Shown here: piece by piece, positions 8,167 to 19,900 of the stretch
Layout of the letters: the number at the start of each line of letters is the position of its first letter
How positions within the stretch are numbered: position 1 is the stretch's first letter
Translations under genes and position numbers: made by a program
The notes under the pieces: generated by a model
The model's input: only the letters and a program-made list of their open reading frames with translations
Database searches by the model: none
What the model was told of the DNA's origin: nothing
NCBI RefSeq assembly: GCF_002112505.1
Contig: NZ_NEHW01000001.1
Location: 62,001 to 126,000 of the forward strand
Direction of reading: 5' to 3'
DNA: 64,000 bases
From: Pseudomonas sp. R28(2017)
GTDB taxonomy: Bacteria > Pseudomonadota > Gammaproteobacteria > Pseudomonadales > Pseudomonadaceae

Positions 8167-10224
8167 TTATTGGCCCTGGCTGACCAGAGCGTCTACAGGC
8201 TCAATAGTATCCTGTCGCACCTTGGCACCGAACTGCTTGATCATCTGCTGGATGAGCGGATCCTGCTCGATGGCGGTCACGGCATCCTGCTGACGCTCGG
8301 CACGTTTGCGCGCAGCGGCCTGCGCCGGGGTTTCCTGCTCCGGCAGGACCAGCTCGATGCGCAGGTTCAGCGTGCGCCCCAGGTGCTGATTGAGGGCCTC
8401 GTTCAGCCGGCGTTGCTGGGTGGTGTTGAACAGCGCGCCCTGGCCCGGGTCCAGGTGCAGCAGCCAGTCGTCACCATCAGCCGCGATCAGCGTACAGTTT
8501 GCTGCGATGTTGCCTGTCATCCCAGTTACAGGCAACTGTGGGAATAATTCCAGCCATTGCAGAGCCAGCCCTGTCGCAGGCTTGGCAGCCGGCAACGGCT
8601 GGGGCGCGGCGACCGGCTTTTCTTCCTGGACGTGCTCTGCGAGCTCGTCGAGATAGCTGAAGCCTACCGGGTCGCTTTCACCACCGTAATAGTCTTCATC
8701 CATGGGCGGCTCGTCGTCGCGGTCCATGCCCGCGGCAGCGTAGGCGGACGGGTCGAAGGGCGGCTCGTCGTAGGCTGGCGGGGCTTTCTGCGAAACGGCA
8801 ACCGGGGCTGGAGCCAGCACAGGCTCGGGCTCGGGCTCGGACGCAGGCGCCGCAGCGCGCTCCTCCCAGGGCAGGTCGATGACCTCTTCCACCACCGCCG
8901 GCTCAGGCGCGACGACTTCGGGCGCAGGTTCAGGTTCAGGTTCTGGCTGCGGTGCCGGGGCCGCCTCCACAACCGCTTCGACCTCGGCCTGCGGGGCAGG
9001 CACCAGCGCCTCAGGCTGCGCCACCGCAACGACAGGCGCCTCGACCACAACGGCTGGCGCTGCCACCGGGGTTGCCGGATCAGCTGTGGCCTGGCTGATC
9101 CCCACTGGCTTTAGCACCGGCTTCGGCGCATCGTCGGTATCTGCCGGGCGGAACGCCAGCATCCGCAACAGGACCATTTCGAACCCGCCCCGCGGGTCCG
9201 GCGCCAACGGCAGGTCGCGACGGCCGATCAGGCCCATCTGGTAATAGAACTGCACGTCTTCGGCCGGCAATGCCGAGGCCAGCGCCAGCACCCGGTCGCG
9301 ATCGCCCTGGCCGTTGTCCACCGCCTCGGGCAGCGCCTGGGCGATGGCCACGCGGTGCAGCACATTGAGCATTTCGGCCAGCACACCGCTCCAGTCCGGC
9401 CCCTGCTCGGCCAGGTTGCGCACGGCTTCGAGCAGCGCCCGCGCATCCCCTTCGAGCAGCGCCTGCAGCACGCCATAAACCTGGCCGTGATCGAGGCTGC
9501 CGAGCATGGCCCGCACATCGGCTGCCAATACCTTGCCCTCGCCAAAGGCGATGGCCTGGTCGGTGAGGCTCATGGCGTCACGCATCGAACCATCGGCAGC
9601 ACGGCCGAGCAGCCACAGGGCATCCGCCTCGAACGGCACGTTTTCGGCCTGCAGCACATGGCTCAGGTGCTCGACTACCCGCTCCGGGCTCATGTTCTTC
9701 AGCGAGAACTGCAGGCAGCGCGAGAGGATGGTGGCCGGCAGCTTCTGCGGGTCGGTGGTGGCAAGGATGAACTTGACGTAGGGCGGCGGCTCTTCCAGCG
9801 TCTTGAGCAAGGCGTTGAACGAGTGGGTGGAGAGCATGTGCACTTCGTCGATCAGGTAGACCTTGAAGCGCCCACGGCTCGGCGCGTACTGCACGTTGTC
9901 GAGCAGTTCGCGGGTGTCCTCGACCTTGGTGCGGCTGGCGGCGTCGATCTCGATCAGGTCGACGAAACGGCCTTCGTCGATCTCCCGGCACACCGAGCAG
10001 GTACCACAGGGCGTGGAGGTAATGCCGGTTTCGCAGTTGAGGCATTTGGCGATGATTCGCGCAATGGTAGTCTTGCCCACACCCCGGGTACCTGTGAACA
10101 GGTAGGCGTGGTGCAGGCGCTGGTTGTCCAAGGCATTGATCAAGGCCTTGAGCACATGGGTCTGGCCGACCATTTCGCGGAACGAGCGCGGACGCCATTT
10201 ACGTGCAAGAACCTGATAACTCAT
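8167..10224 (-). CDS. dnaX: DNA polymerase III tau/gamma subunit DnaX
   Basis: A 685-residue clamp-loader ATPase. The Walker A motif is GTRGVGKT at 45-52, zinc ligands are among C61, C64, C73, C76 and C79, and the LIDEVHML Walker B and LSRC sensor motifs follow. Residues of about 370-520 form a long proline-, alanine- and glutamate-rich linker, followed by the conserved tau C-terminal domain that contacts the polymerase. I see no A-AAA-AAG-type slippery heptamer in the linker, so a short gamma form made by the E. coli mechanism is not evident. Confidence 0.97.
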   Translation of the reverse strand: MSYQVLARKWRPRSFREMVGQTHVLKALINALDNQRLHHAYLFTGTRGVGKTTIARIIAKCLNCETGITSTPCGTCSVCREIDEGRFVDLIEIDAASRTKVEDTRELLDNVQYAPSRGRFKVYLIDEVHMLSTHSFNALLKTLEEPPPYVKFILATTDPQKLPATILSRCLQFSLKNMSPERVVEHLSHVLQAENVPFEADALWLLGRAADGSMRDAMSLTDQAIAFGEGKVLAADVRAMLGSLDHGQVYGVLQALLEGDARALLEAVRNLAEQGPDWSGVLAEMLNVLHRVAIAQALPEAVDNGQGDRDRVLALASALPAEDVQFYYQMGLIGRRDLPLAPDPRGGFEMVLLRMLAFRPADTDDAPKPVLKPVGISQATADPATPVAAPAVVVEAPVVAVAQPEALVPAPQAEVEAVVEAAPAPQPEPEPEPAPEVVAPEPAVVEEVIDLPWEERAAAPASEPEPEPVLAPAPVAVSQKAPPAYDEPPFDPSAYAAAGMDRDDEPPMDEDYYGGESDPVGFSYLDELAEHVQEEKPVAAPQPLPAAKPATGLALQWLELFPQLPVTGMTGNIAANCTLIAADGDDWLLHLDPGQGALFNTTQQRRLNEALNQHLGRTLNLRIELVLPEQETPAQAAARKRAERQQDAVTAIEQDPLIQQMIKQFGAKVRQDTIEPVDALVSQGQ

Positions 10225-10347
10225 CGAAAAACCATCGCAGCCTGATCGAGCGGAAGATCGCTAATGCTAGCGGAGCGGGGGCAAAATTGCACCCTGCACG
10301 CTTCGTCTAAGCTAAGCAACTGGCGCGCTGTTCAAGGAGGATGTGCA

Positions 10348-11115
10348 TTGCGAAGACTGTTGGCCCTGCTATTGCTCTGGACCACCCACAGCCTGGCGGA
10401 GCAACCGGTGCTGCGTTTTTCCGTTGCCGAGAGCTGGAGCATGCCGCTGGTGCGGCTCGAAGGCGACCAGCCGGTGGAGGGCCTGGTATTCGACCTTATC
10501 GAGGAACTGGCGCGAGAAGCCGGCGTGCGCCCGGAATACCACGTGATGGCCCGCCTGCGCCTGCAACAGGCAATGGACGCTGGCGATATCGATGTGCGCT
10601 GCTATGTGAGCAGCCAGTGGTTCAATGATCGGCCGGGGAATTTCGTCTGGAGCATTCCACTGATTCAGCAGCGCGACGTGCTGGTCGGGCGCCCTGGCGA
10701 CAGCGCCCCTACCCGGCCCGAGCAGCTGCCACCCCAGGCGATCGGCACGGTGCTGGGGTATGCCTACGGTACGCTTGAGCCGTTGTTTGCCCAAGGTCGC
10801 TTGCTGCGGGAGGACAGCCGCAGCCAGGAATTGGCGCTGCAGAAGCTGCAGATCGGGCGCTACCAGCACGCAGTGAGCAATGAGCTGTCGCTGCAGTGGT
10901 TCAATCAAGGATTGCCAGCCGGGCAACGGCTGCAAGTGCAGGCAGTGCTGGAGGAACAGGCGCTGGGGTGCATGGTGAGGAATGATCCGGCGATACCGAC
11001 CCAAGGGGTTTTGCGCGCCCTGGTGCGGATGAAGCAGTCAGGGGAGATTGAGCGGATAGTGCGGCGGTATGGGGCGACGGGGTATTCGGGAGAGGTATTA
11101 GGGGTTCGGCCTTGA
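10348..11115 (+). CDS. Periplasmic solute-binding protein, family 3 type
   Basis: A 255-residue protein resembling extracellular solute-binding proteins of polar amino acid uptake systems. The start is TTG at 10348, preceded by a strong AAGGAGG at 10334-10340, and gives a clean signal peptide (LRRLLALLLLWTTHSLA, cut before EQPVLRF). An upstream in-frame ATG would bury the signal peptide. The mature part has the usual FDLIEELAREAG segment near the ligand pocket. No ABC permease or ATPase is adjacent, so the partner and ligand cannot be inferred; some relatives act as sensors. Confidence 0.75.
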   Translation: MRRLLALLLLWTTHSLAEQPVLRFSVAESWSMPLVRLEGDQPVEGLVFDLIEELAREAGVRPEYHVMARLRLQQAMDAGDIDVRCYVSSQWFNDRPGNFVWSIPLIQQRDVLVGRPGDSAPTRPEQLPPQAIGTVLGYAYGTLEPLFAQGRLLREDSRSQELALQKLQIGRYQHAVSNELSLQWFNQGLPAGQRLQVQAVLEEQALGCMVRNDPAIPTQGVLRALVRMKQSGEIERIVRRYGATGYSGEVLGVRP

Positions 11116-11198
11116 GGCGGGGCTAGAAAGGGCTGACTGGGGAATGCGAGAAGGCCGCAAGCTGTTGTTGTGGCAAGCACTTGGCGGCCCTCACACAA

Positions 11199-11468
11199 TC
11201 ACTTCTGCTCCATAGCCGCCACCAGCGCATCCGCCTGCCCACAGGCAATCTGCATCGCCCGCAGGCCATGCTGAAGCAATTGCCTCGTCTCTTCATCTTC
11301 GATCCGCTCCAGCGCCCGTCGACTATCGCTGTAGGCGAACATCAGATAATGGGAGACGTTCATCAGCACGTAATCCATAGGGACGATGCCCTCGCTGATG
11401 GCGCGAGACAGGACCTTGCCTGGCTGCGGATCGAGGTTGAAGGGTGGATCTGGAACAATCTTTTTCAT
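11199..11468 (-). CDS. Small Pseudomonas-type protein starting MKKIVPDPP
   Basis: An 89-residue protein of unknown function. It begins MKKIVPDPP, which I recognise as a recurrent start of small multi-copy Pseudomonas proteins (groups such as DUF3077/DUF6124; assignment uncertain). The rest is predicted helical, with DYVLMNVSHYLMFAYSDSRRALE and ETRQLLQHGLRAMQIACGQ. No signal peptide or membrane helix is seen. It has a long leader with strong hairpins at 11493-11650, described separately. Composition is less GC-rich than the flanking genes. Confidence 0.65.
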   Translation of the reverse strand: MKKIVPDPPFNLDPQPGKVLSRAISEGIVPMDYVLMNVSHYLMFAYSDSRRALERIEDEETRQLLQHGLRAMQIACGQADALVAAMEQK

Positions 11469-11700
11469 AGGTCACCGTACCGAGTTGATGCCCCCTTTTC
11501 GCTTCCACGCGAAAGGGTGACAGTTGTACGCGGGGTGGAAGACCAGGGTACGGCGAGCCCGGCAGGCTTGAGAGCCTCCCGCGCACAACTGTCATAACGA
11601 CATCCGCCACACCGCTGGGCTTCCACACCCGATCGCTGAACCGACAGCGACCACAAAAGGCTAAAGGGCGGGCTTCCCAGGGACAATCAGACGGGTGGCG
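11469..11700 (-). ncRNA. Structured leader RNA candidate of the 89-residue protein gene
   Basis: Directly upstream of the small gene several hairpins are stacked. Arms 11518-11534 and 11578-11594 form a 17-bp stem around TGACAGTTGT; its only defect is an A-C mismatch in plus-strand RNA but a G-U wobble in minus-strand RNA. An inner hairpin is at 11564-11577. A second hairpin is at 11493-11517 and a third at 11633-11650. This is consistent with a folded 5' leader, but no family name can be given. Confidence 0.5.
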
Positions 11701-11908
11701 ACAGGTTGCGTAGGATAATTCTTCGACAAATAAATGCGCGTAGGAGATTTCTCTTCTTATTGAAGGAGTATTCCAGGCGCACGCCACAGCCCTTGAAATA
11801 CCGGAAATTTAAAGCCACCGAGACGACAACATCCGAAGCGAACCCTTTCCCCAACAGGAACAGAACAATATTTGCTGCACAGGCGTGCTCGCTATCGCAC
11901 AAGGAAAA
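11701..11908. other. AT-richer spacer without a supportable gene
   Basis: About 200 bases between the structured leader and the 3' end of the DMT transporter. Composition is visibly less GC-rich than its neighbours. Short open frames exist on both strands but none has a ribosome site or recognisable protein content. It probably holds the promoter of the small minus-strand gene. Confidence 0.5.
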
Positions 11909-12829
11909 TCAGGAGCGAGTCTCCCTGGCAAGCGCTGCTGCCTCTCGACCTCGCGGCAGGCCCCGCAGCCAGTGGCCGCAGAAGAAAATCATGATGCCGG
12001 TCAAAATCAGGCAGATGGCCAGCCATTGCCCGGTGCTCATCCGCTCGTCAAAGAAAAGCCAGGAAGTGGCAAGGCCCGATACCGGTATCAGCAACGACAA
12101 GGGCGCGACGTGGGTCGCCGGGTATTTCTTCATCAGGTTGTTCCACACGCGATAACCCAGAATGGTCGTGACCAGGCTCTGGAACAGCACGGAAAACACG
12201 GTTTGCCACGCCAGGCCACCGGCAAGGGTCTCGAATGCCGCCCATCCTTGCGAGGCAAGCGTGAGGATCACAATGACCGGCAGCGAGTACAAACTGGACC
12301 AGACGATGAAGGCCGTCATCTGGCCAGGGCGCTTGAGCTTGATCAACAGGTTGCACAACGCCCAGGCGAGCGCGGCAAGCAGCACCAGCAGCAGACCGCC
12401 CACCGTTGACGACTGGCTGCTCGCCAACAGCATCACGCCCAGCCCGCATGCCGCGAAAACCATGCCCCAGGCATGAGCCGCAGTGATACGTTCGCGCAGA
12501 AAGACGGCACTCAGCAGGATGGTGAAAAATGCACTGAACTGCAGGAACACCGAGGACATGCCCGGGCTCAAGCCTTGGTGCATGGCAAGATTGACCACCC
12601 ACCAGATACCCACGGCGAACAGCACGCCATAGACCGCCATGGCAGCCACTGAAACACCTGCCGGACGCCTGATGAAAAACACCAGCGGCACCGCACAGAA
12701 GGTGAAGCGTAACAACGTCAACAAATAGGGATCAAGCTCGCGCAAGCCCAGCTCGATGACACCGTAGTTGCCCCCCCACAGGACCGTCACCAGAAGGCCA
12801 ACGGTCAAATCGCGCCTGCTCATTTTCAT
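11909..12829 (-). CDS. EamA/DMT-family transporter
   Basis: A 306-residue inner membrane protein with about ten hydrophobic helices in two EamA repeats, the layout of drug/metabolite exporters. The first repeat opens LLVTVLWGGNYGVIELGL and the second ALAWALCNLLIKLK; the C-terminal repeat ends FDERMSTGQWLAICLILTGI. It resembles the EamA (cysteine/O-acetylserine exporter) group, but substrate is not decidable. Start may be 12829 or the second methionine at 12823. It stands alone between the small gene and ffs. Confidence 0.88.
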   Translation of the reverse strand: MKMSRRDLTVGLLVTVLWGGNYGVIELGLRELDPYLLTLLRFTFCAVPLVFFIRRPAGVSVAAMAVYGVLFAVGIWWVVNLAMHQGLSPGMSSVFLQFSAFFTILLSAVFLRERITAAHAWGMVFAACGLGVMLLASSQSSTVGGLLLVLLAALAWALCNLLIKLKRPGQMTAFIVWSSLYSLPVIVILTLASQGWAAFETLAGGLAWQTVFSVLFQSLVTTILGYRVWNNLMKKYPATHVAPLSLLIPVSGLATSWLFFDERMSTGQWLAICLILTGIMIFFCGHWLRGLPRGREAAALARETRS

Positions 12830-13035
12830 GCCTGCTCTCCAAGATCAGCAGGCACCACTCTATTTTTGTCAGAGCCAGGTAGATGTAGGCGCGCTCGTCG
12901 CTGCCTGTGAGAAAAGCTTCTCGGCCTGAACACAAGCGCTCATGCCGCATCGCATCCTTCAATGCGTGGGATTTTCACGGGTGATGAGTTTGGGACAGAC
13001 AAGACGCGGGATTTTCATACCCCGGAAATGGAGGC
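12830..13035. other. Intergenic region between the DMT gene and ffs
   Basis: Just over 200 bases holding the promoter region of the minus-strand DMT transporter gene and the 3' flank of ffs. I see no further gene or repeat in it. Confidence 0.5.
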
Positions 13036-13139
13036 GGCCCCACCAGCCACACCCCGGCACTCGATGTTCCCGCTATGGCTGCTCCCTTCCGGGCCTGACC
13101 AGGTTAACGGGTAATCAATGCGGGGGGACCGATGGGGCC
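13036..13139 (-). ncRNA. ffs: 4.5S signal recognition particle RNA
   Basis: Read on the minus strand, the segment contains CCTGGTCAGGCCCGGAAGGG followed by AGCAGCC, the conserved Ffh-binding helix 8 with its GGAA tetraloop region. The ends pair: 5' GGCCCCAUC with 3' GGUGGGGCC. The length of about 104 nt is normal for bacterial 4.5S RNA. Exact ends are estimated from the terminal helix. Confidence 0.93.
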
Positions 13140-13147
13140 ACCACTAC

Positions 13148-13202
13148 GCGGCTCGCCAAGCAGCGAGCCGCGCCATTGTACCGGTCTGGGGCGAAGATAC
13201 AA
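13148..13202 (-). promoter_or_regulatory. Probable sigma-70 promoter of ffs and leader hairpin
   Basis: On the minus strand TTGTAT (13197-13202) and TACAAT (13175-13180) are separated by 16 bases, a good -35/-10 pair. A perfect 9-bp hairpin (arms 13148-13156 and 13163-13171) lies between this promoter and the mature 5' end, as expected for a processed precursor. Confidence 0.55.
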
Positions 13203-13286
13203 CCTCTGTGCAAGAAAAAGTCATCATTTCTCAATGACTTGTCCGGGGTCAGGCTGATCGGGCCCTGGCACAGGGCTCATGTAGGA

Positions 13287-15620
<2,334 letters not shown>

Positions 15621-15690
15621 TCAGGGTCTCTTGCAAAGCAAAAAGAGCAGCCTGGAGGGGTGCATGGGGCTAAAGAGTCTGACTACCTGT

Positions 15691-15790
15691 ACCGGCCCTT
15701 TCGCGGGCAAGCCCGCTCCCACAGGTACACCACTGCCCTTGAGGCTTGTGGCGTACCTGTGGGAGCGGGCTTGCCCGCGAAAGGGCCGGC
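15691..15790. repeat. REP pair, inverted
   Basis: Two REP units face each other between zipA and ligA, with extended flanks ACCGGCCCTTTCGCGG and the inverse. It may modulate read-through or message stability within the smc-zipA-ligA unit. Confidence 0.9.
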
Positions 15791-15853
15791 ACAGACGACA
15801 ACGAGTCTTGAACCGGCCAGCATGCCCACAGGCTGCTCTTTCGTCTGGATCTA

Positions 15854-16744
15854 TCAGCGTTTCTGGGTCAGCGCACGGCGCTCGAACTCGACGATACGCT
15901 GGCGGTAGTGCTCGATGGTCTGGGCGGTCAGCACGCTGCGCTGGTCGTCCTTCAGTTCGCCATTGAGCTCGTGGGCCAGCTTGCGCGCCGCCGCCACCAT
16001 CACGTCGAAGGCCTGCTTCGGATGACGCGGGCCTGGCAGGCCGAGGAAGAAGCTCACGGCACGGGTGCTGAAGTGGTCGATGTCGTCCAGGTCGAAGATG
16101 CCCGGCTTGACCGCGTTGGCCATGGAGAACAGCACTTCACCGTGACCGGCCATGCTTTCGTGGCGATGGAAGATATCCATTTCGCCGAAACGCAGGCCGC
16201 TTTCAAGGATGTTCTGCAGCAGGGCCGGCCCTTTGAAGCCGCCCTCGTCGCGGGAAATGACGCTGATCACCAGTACTTCTTCGACTGGTGGCAGCTCCTT
16301 GGCTGCGTTGCCGCTGGCAGCAAAGCCGTTGTTACGGGTGTTGTCGGCGGCGAAATCTTCGTCGGCATCGGCGAACAGGTCGGGCTCGCGCGGTTCGGCA
16401 GCCAGGTTCAGGTCGCCCTGCTGCTGCGCTTCGGCCGCACGTTTACCGCGCTTGCTGGCCTTGGCCGGCTTCGCTTCACGCTCACGTTCGCGCTCACGCG
16501 CTGGCGCACTGACCGACGGCAGGTCGGTTTCGTCCAGTTCAGGCTCCTTCTGGGTTTCCAGCACCCGCGACGGGCCGAGCACTTCAGCGCTGCCCTCCTC
16601 GTCCGGCAGGTTGGAGTAACTGCGATCCAGACGGAATTTCAGCTTGCCTTTTCCGCCGCGCATGCGGCGCCAGCCGTCGAAAAGAATACCGGCGATGACT
16701 ATGACGCCGATGACGATCAGCCACTCGCGCAGACCGATTTCCAT
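15854..16744 (-). CDS. zipA: Cell division protein ZipA
   Basis: A 296-residue FtsZ anchor. The N-terminus is outside-in with one membrane helix ([18 protein letters not shown], about residues 5-22), followed by a charged linker rich in Arg, Glu and Ala, and a C-terminal FtsZ-binding domain from about residue 160 ([20 protein letters not shown]). The ATG at 16744 places the helix at the very N-terminus as in other ZipA proteins; a start 60 bases upstream is less likely. It lies between smc and ligA. Confidence 0.95.
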   Translation of the reverse strand: MEIGLREWLIVIGVIVIAGILFDGWRRMRGGKGKLKFRLDRSYSNLPDEEGSAEVLGPSRVLETQKEPELDETDLPSVSAPAREREREREAKPAKASKRGKRAAEAQQQGDLNLAAEPREPDLFADADEDFAADNTRNNGFAASGNAAKELPPVEEVLVISVISRDEGGFKGPALLQNILESGLRFGEMDIFHRHESMAGHGEVLFSMANAVKPGIFDLDDIDHFSTRAVSFFLGLPGPRHPKQAFDVMVAAARKLAHELNGELKDDQRSVLTAQTIEHYRQRIVEFERRALTQKR

Positions 16745-16948
16745 GTAATCCCGTGCCTCTATAAAAATATGCTTGAAAACAAAGGGTTCAAAGCCCTTTA
16801 ACACGTGGCGCCAACTCTATGTTCTGACAGGCGTTTTACCCACGCAAAAAACGAGTGACATTAAGCTAGCACGACCAAAGACAACTTTACACCGTCTGTC
16901 GCACATGACGGGGGCATTTGCCTACGGTTTTCGCCCTATCTTCGCTCA

Positions 16949-19900
16949 TCAGGCGTCCACCATGGCCAGGGCCTCCTCCACATCGACTGCAACCAGACGT
17001 GAACAACCGGGCTCGTGCATGGTCACCCCCATCAATTGATCCGCCATCTCCATGGCAATCTTGTTATGGGTGATGTAGATGAACTGCACGCTTTCACTCA
17101 TTTCCTTGACCAGCCGGGCGTACCGCCCGACGTTGGCATCGTCCAGCGGCGCATCGACCTCGTCGAGCATGCAGAACGGTGCGGGGTTCAACTTGAAGAT
17201 GGCAAACACCAGCGCCAAAGCGGTCAGTGCCTTCTCGCCGCCGGACAGCAGGTGGATGGTGCTGTTCTTCTTGCCCGGCGGACGCGCCATGATCGTCACC
17301 CCTGTATCGAGTAGATCTTCGCCCGTCAGTTCCAGATAAGCGCTGCCACCCCCGAAAACTTTTGGGAAAAGTGCCTGTAATCCGGCATTTATCTGATCAA
17401 AGGTATCCTTGAAGCGGTTGCGGGTTTCCTTGTCGATCTTGCGGATGACGTTTTCCAGGGTCTCCAGGGCCTCGACCAGGTCGGCGTCCTGGGCATCCAG
17501 ATAGCGCTTGCGCTCGGACTGCTGCTCGTATTCTTCGATCGCCGCCAGGTTGATCGCACCCAGGCGCTGGATGCGGCCTTCGATCTGCTCCAGCTCCTGC
17601 TCGGTACCCTGCTCGCTGGCGTCGGCTTCGACGGTGGCGAGCACGCCCTGCAAATCGTAGCCGTCGGCCAGCAATTGTTCCTGCAAGGTCTTGCGGCGGA
17701 TGTCCAGGCCCTGGTTTTCCAGGCGCATCTGCTCCAGCTGGCCGCGCAGCAACTGGGCTTGCTGCTCGGCCTGGGTGCGGCGTTTTTCGGCATCGCGCAG
17801 TGCACGGTCGGCTTCGTCCATGTGCAGCCGCGCCAGGCGCATTTCCTCGTCGACGCTCATGCGCCGCTCCAGCAGCTCTTCGAGCTTAAGGCGCAGCTCT
17901 TCAAGCGGCGCCTCCCCCTCTTCCAGGTTCAGGCTCAGCTGCTCCTGGCGCTCGCTCAGGCGTGCGGCCTGCTGCTCCAGGCGTTCCAGGGCCTGGCGGG
18001 TGGAGTCGTGCTGAGCGCGCAGCGAACCCAGGCGCACGGCCAACTGGTGGGCGTGGTCCTTGTGCTGGCGGGCTTCCTGGCGGATGCGATCGAGGCCTTC
18101 GCGCAAGGTGTCGCGGCGCGCCATCAGCTGTTCGCGCTGCTCGGTGTCCTGAGCCATCAGGTCCAGCGCATCCTGCAGCACCAGGCGCGCCTCGCCCAAT
18201 TGCTCCTGCTCCAGGGCGCGCTGCTCCTGAAGCTCGGCCAGCTCTTCCTGCAGGCGGCGGCGACGCAGCTCCACCTGCTCGGCACGGGCTCGCCCGGCCG
18301 AGAGGCTGGCCTTCAGCTCACCATGCTGGCGGCTTTCTTCCTGGGTGCGGCGGCGCAGTTGCTCCCGCTGCTCTTCCAGCTCAAGCTGCTGCTCACGGAT
18401 TACCTGAAGCTGCTGCTCCAGCTGCTCCAGCGCGGCCTCAAGTTCCAGCTGCTCCTGCCCCAGGCGGTCGATTTCCTGGCCACGGGCCAGCACTCCACCC
18501 TGGGCCTCGCCACCCCGGCTGACGCGCAGGAAATGGCGGCCAACCCAGTATCCATCACGGCTTACCAGGCTCTGCCCTTCGCCCAGCGTTGCGCGCCGAG
18601 CCAGGGCCTCGGAGAGGTCTTCCACCGGCTGCACCCGGCCCAGCCACGGGGCCAGGTCGATACGCCCTTCGACCTTGTCGAGCAGGCTGCCGGGCTGACG
18701 CTGGCTGCCCGCCACCGACAGCAACAGGCGCAGTTCGCCCTGCTCCAGGCCGTTGAAATCCAGCCCGGCAAAATCGTCCAGCAACACGGCCTGCAAGTCG
18801 GCACCCAGCACGGTTTCCACCGCCAGCTCCCAACCCGGCTCTACGCGCAGGCCTTCGGCCAGCCGCGGACGCTGCTCCAGGCCTTGTTCGCGCAGCCAGT
18901 CGGCGGCGCCTGCACCCGGCTCCAGCGCAGCCTGCTGCAACGCCTCCAGCGAGGCCAGGCGGCCGCCGAGGCGCTGCAGGTCGCCCTGCTGCTGTTGCTG
19001 GGCCTGCGTTGCTTGCTGCAGTTGCTCGCGCACGCTCTCCAGGCGCTCGACCACCTGCTCTTCCGACAACTGCAATTCTTCGAGCAGCATCTCGCTGCCG
19101 GCCAGTTGCTCGGAGAGCTCGAGCAGGGAAGCGTCCTGTGGATCCACACCCAACTGCTCACCTTCCTCGACCAGCTTGCGTTGGCGCTCGGCCAGGCGTT
19201 CCAGGCTGGCTTCCAGCTGCTGCAGGCGCGCCTGCTGCACTTCGGCCTGGCGCCGCGGCTCGGCAGAGCGGGTGTTGAAGCCGTCCCATTGCTCCTGCCA
19301 GCCGTGCATGCCCATTTCGGCCTCTTCGAGGGTGGCGGCAGCCTCCTCGGCTGCGGCCAGGGTCATTTCCTGCTCTGGCTCGAGCATGGCCAGCTCTTCA
19401 CCCAGGGTGGCCAGCAGGGTGCGGTCATGGCCCAGGTGCGATTCGGTTTCCTGGCGGGTGCGCTCGGCTTCCTTGAAGTCATCCTGCAACTGGCGCAGGC
19501 GCTGCTGGCCGTGCTGGATGCTCTGTTCCACCCGGGCGATATCACCGGCCACCGAATAGAAGCGACCCTGGACCTGATTGAAACGCTCGGACAACTCATG
19601 GTGGCCGTCACGCAGGCGTTCAATGCTGGCGTCGGCATTGCGCTGCTCGGCGACCAGCGCCTCGTGGGCGACATCCTGATCACCGATCACCGCCTCGCGC
19701 TGGCGCACGCGCTCGTCCAGGTCGCGCCAGCGCAGGGCCGACAAACGTGCCTTGAGCTGGCGTTCCTGGGCCTTGTATTCGCGGTATTTCTCGGCAGCCT
19801 GGGCCTGGCGGTGCAGCCGCTCGAGTTGGCGCTCCAGTTCTTCGCGCAGGTCGGTCAGCCGCGCCAGGTTCTCCTGGGTGCGGCGGATGCGGCTTTCGGT

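Noticed and set aside
11687..11902. 71-residue minus-strand frame in the AT-richer spacer
   Set aside because: No ribosome site, no similarity recognised, and it overlaps the upstream part of the structured leader.
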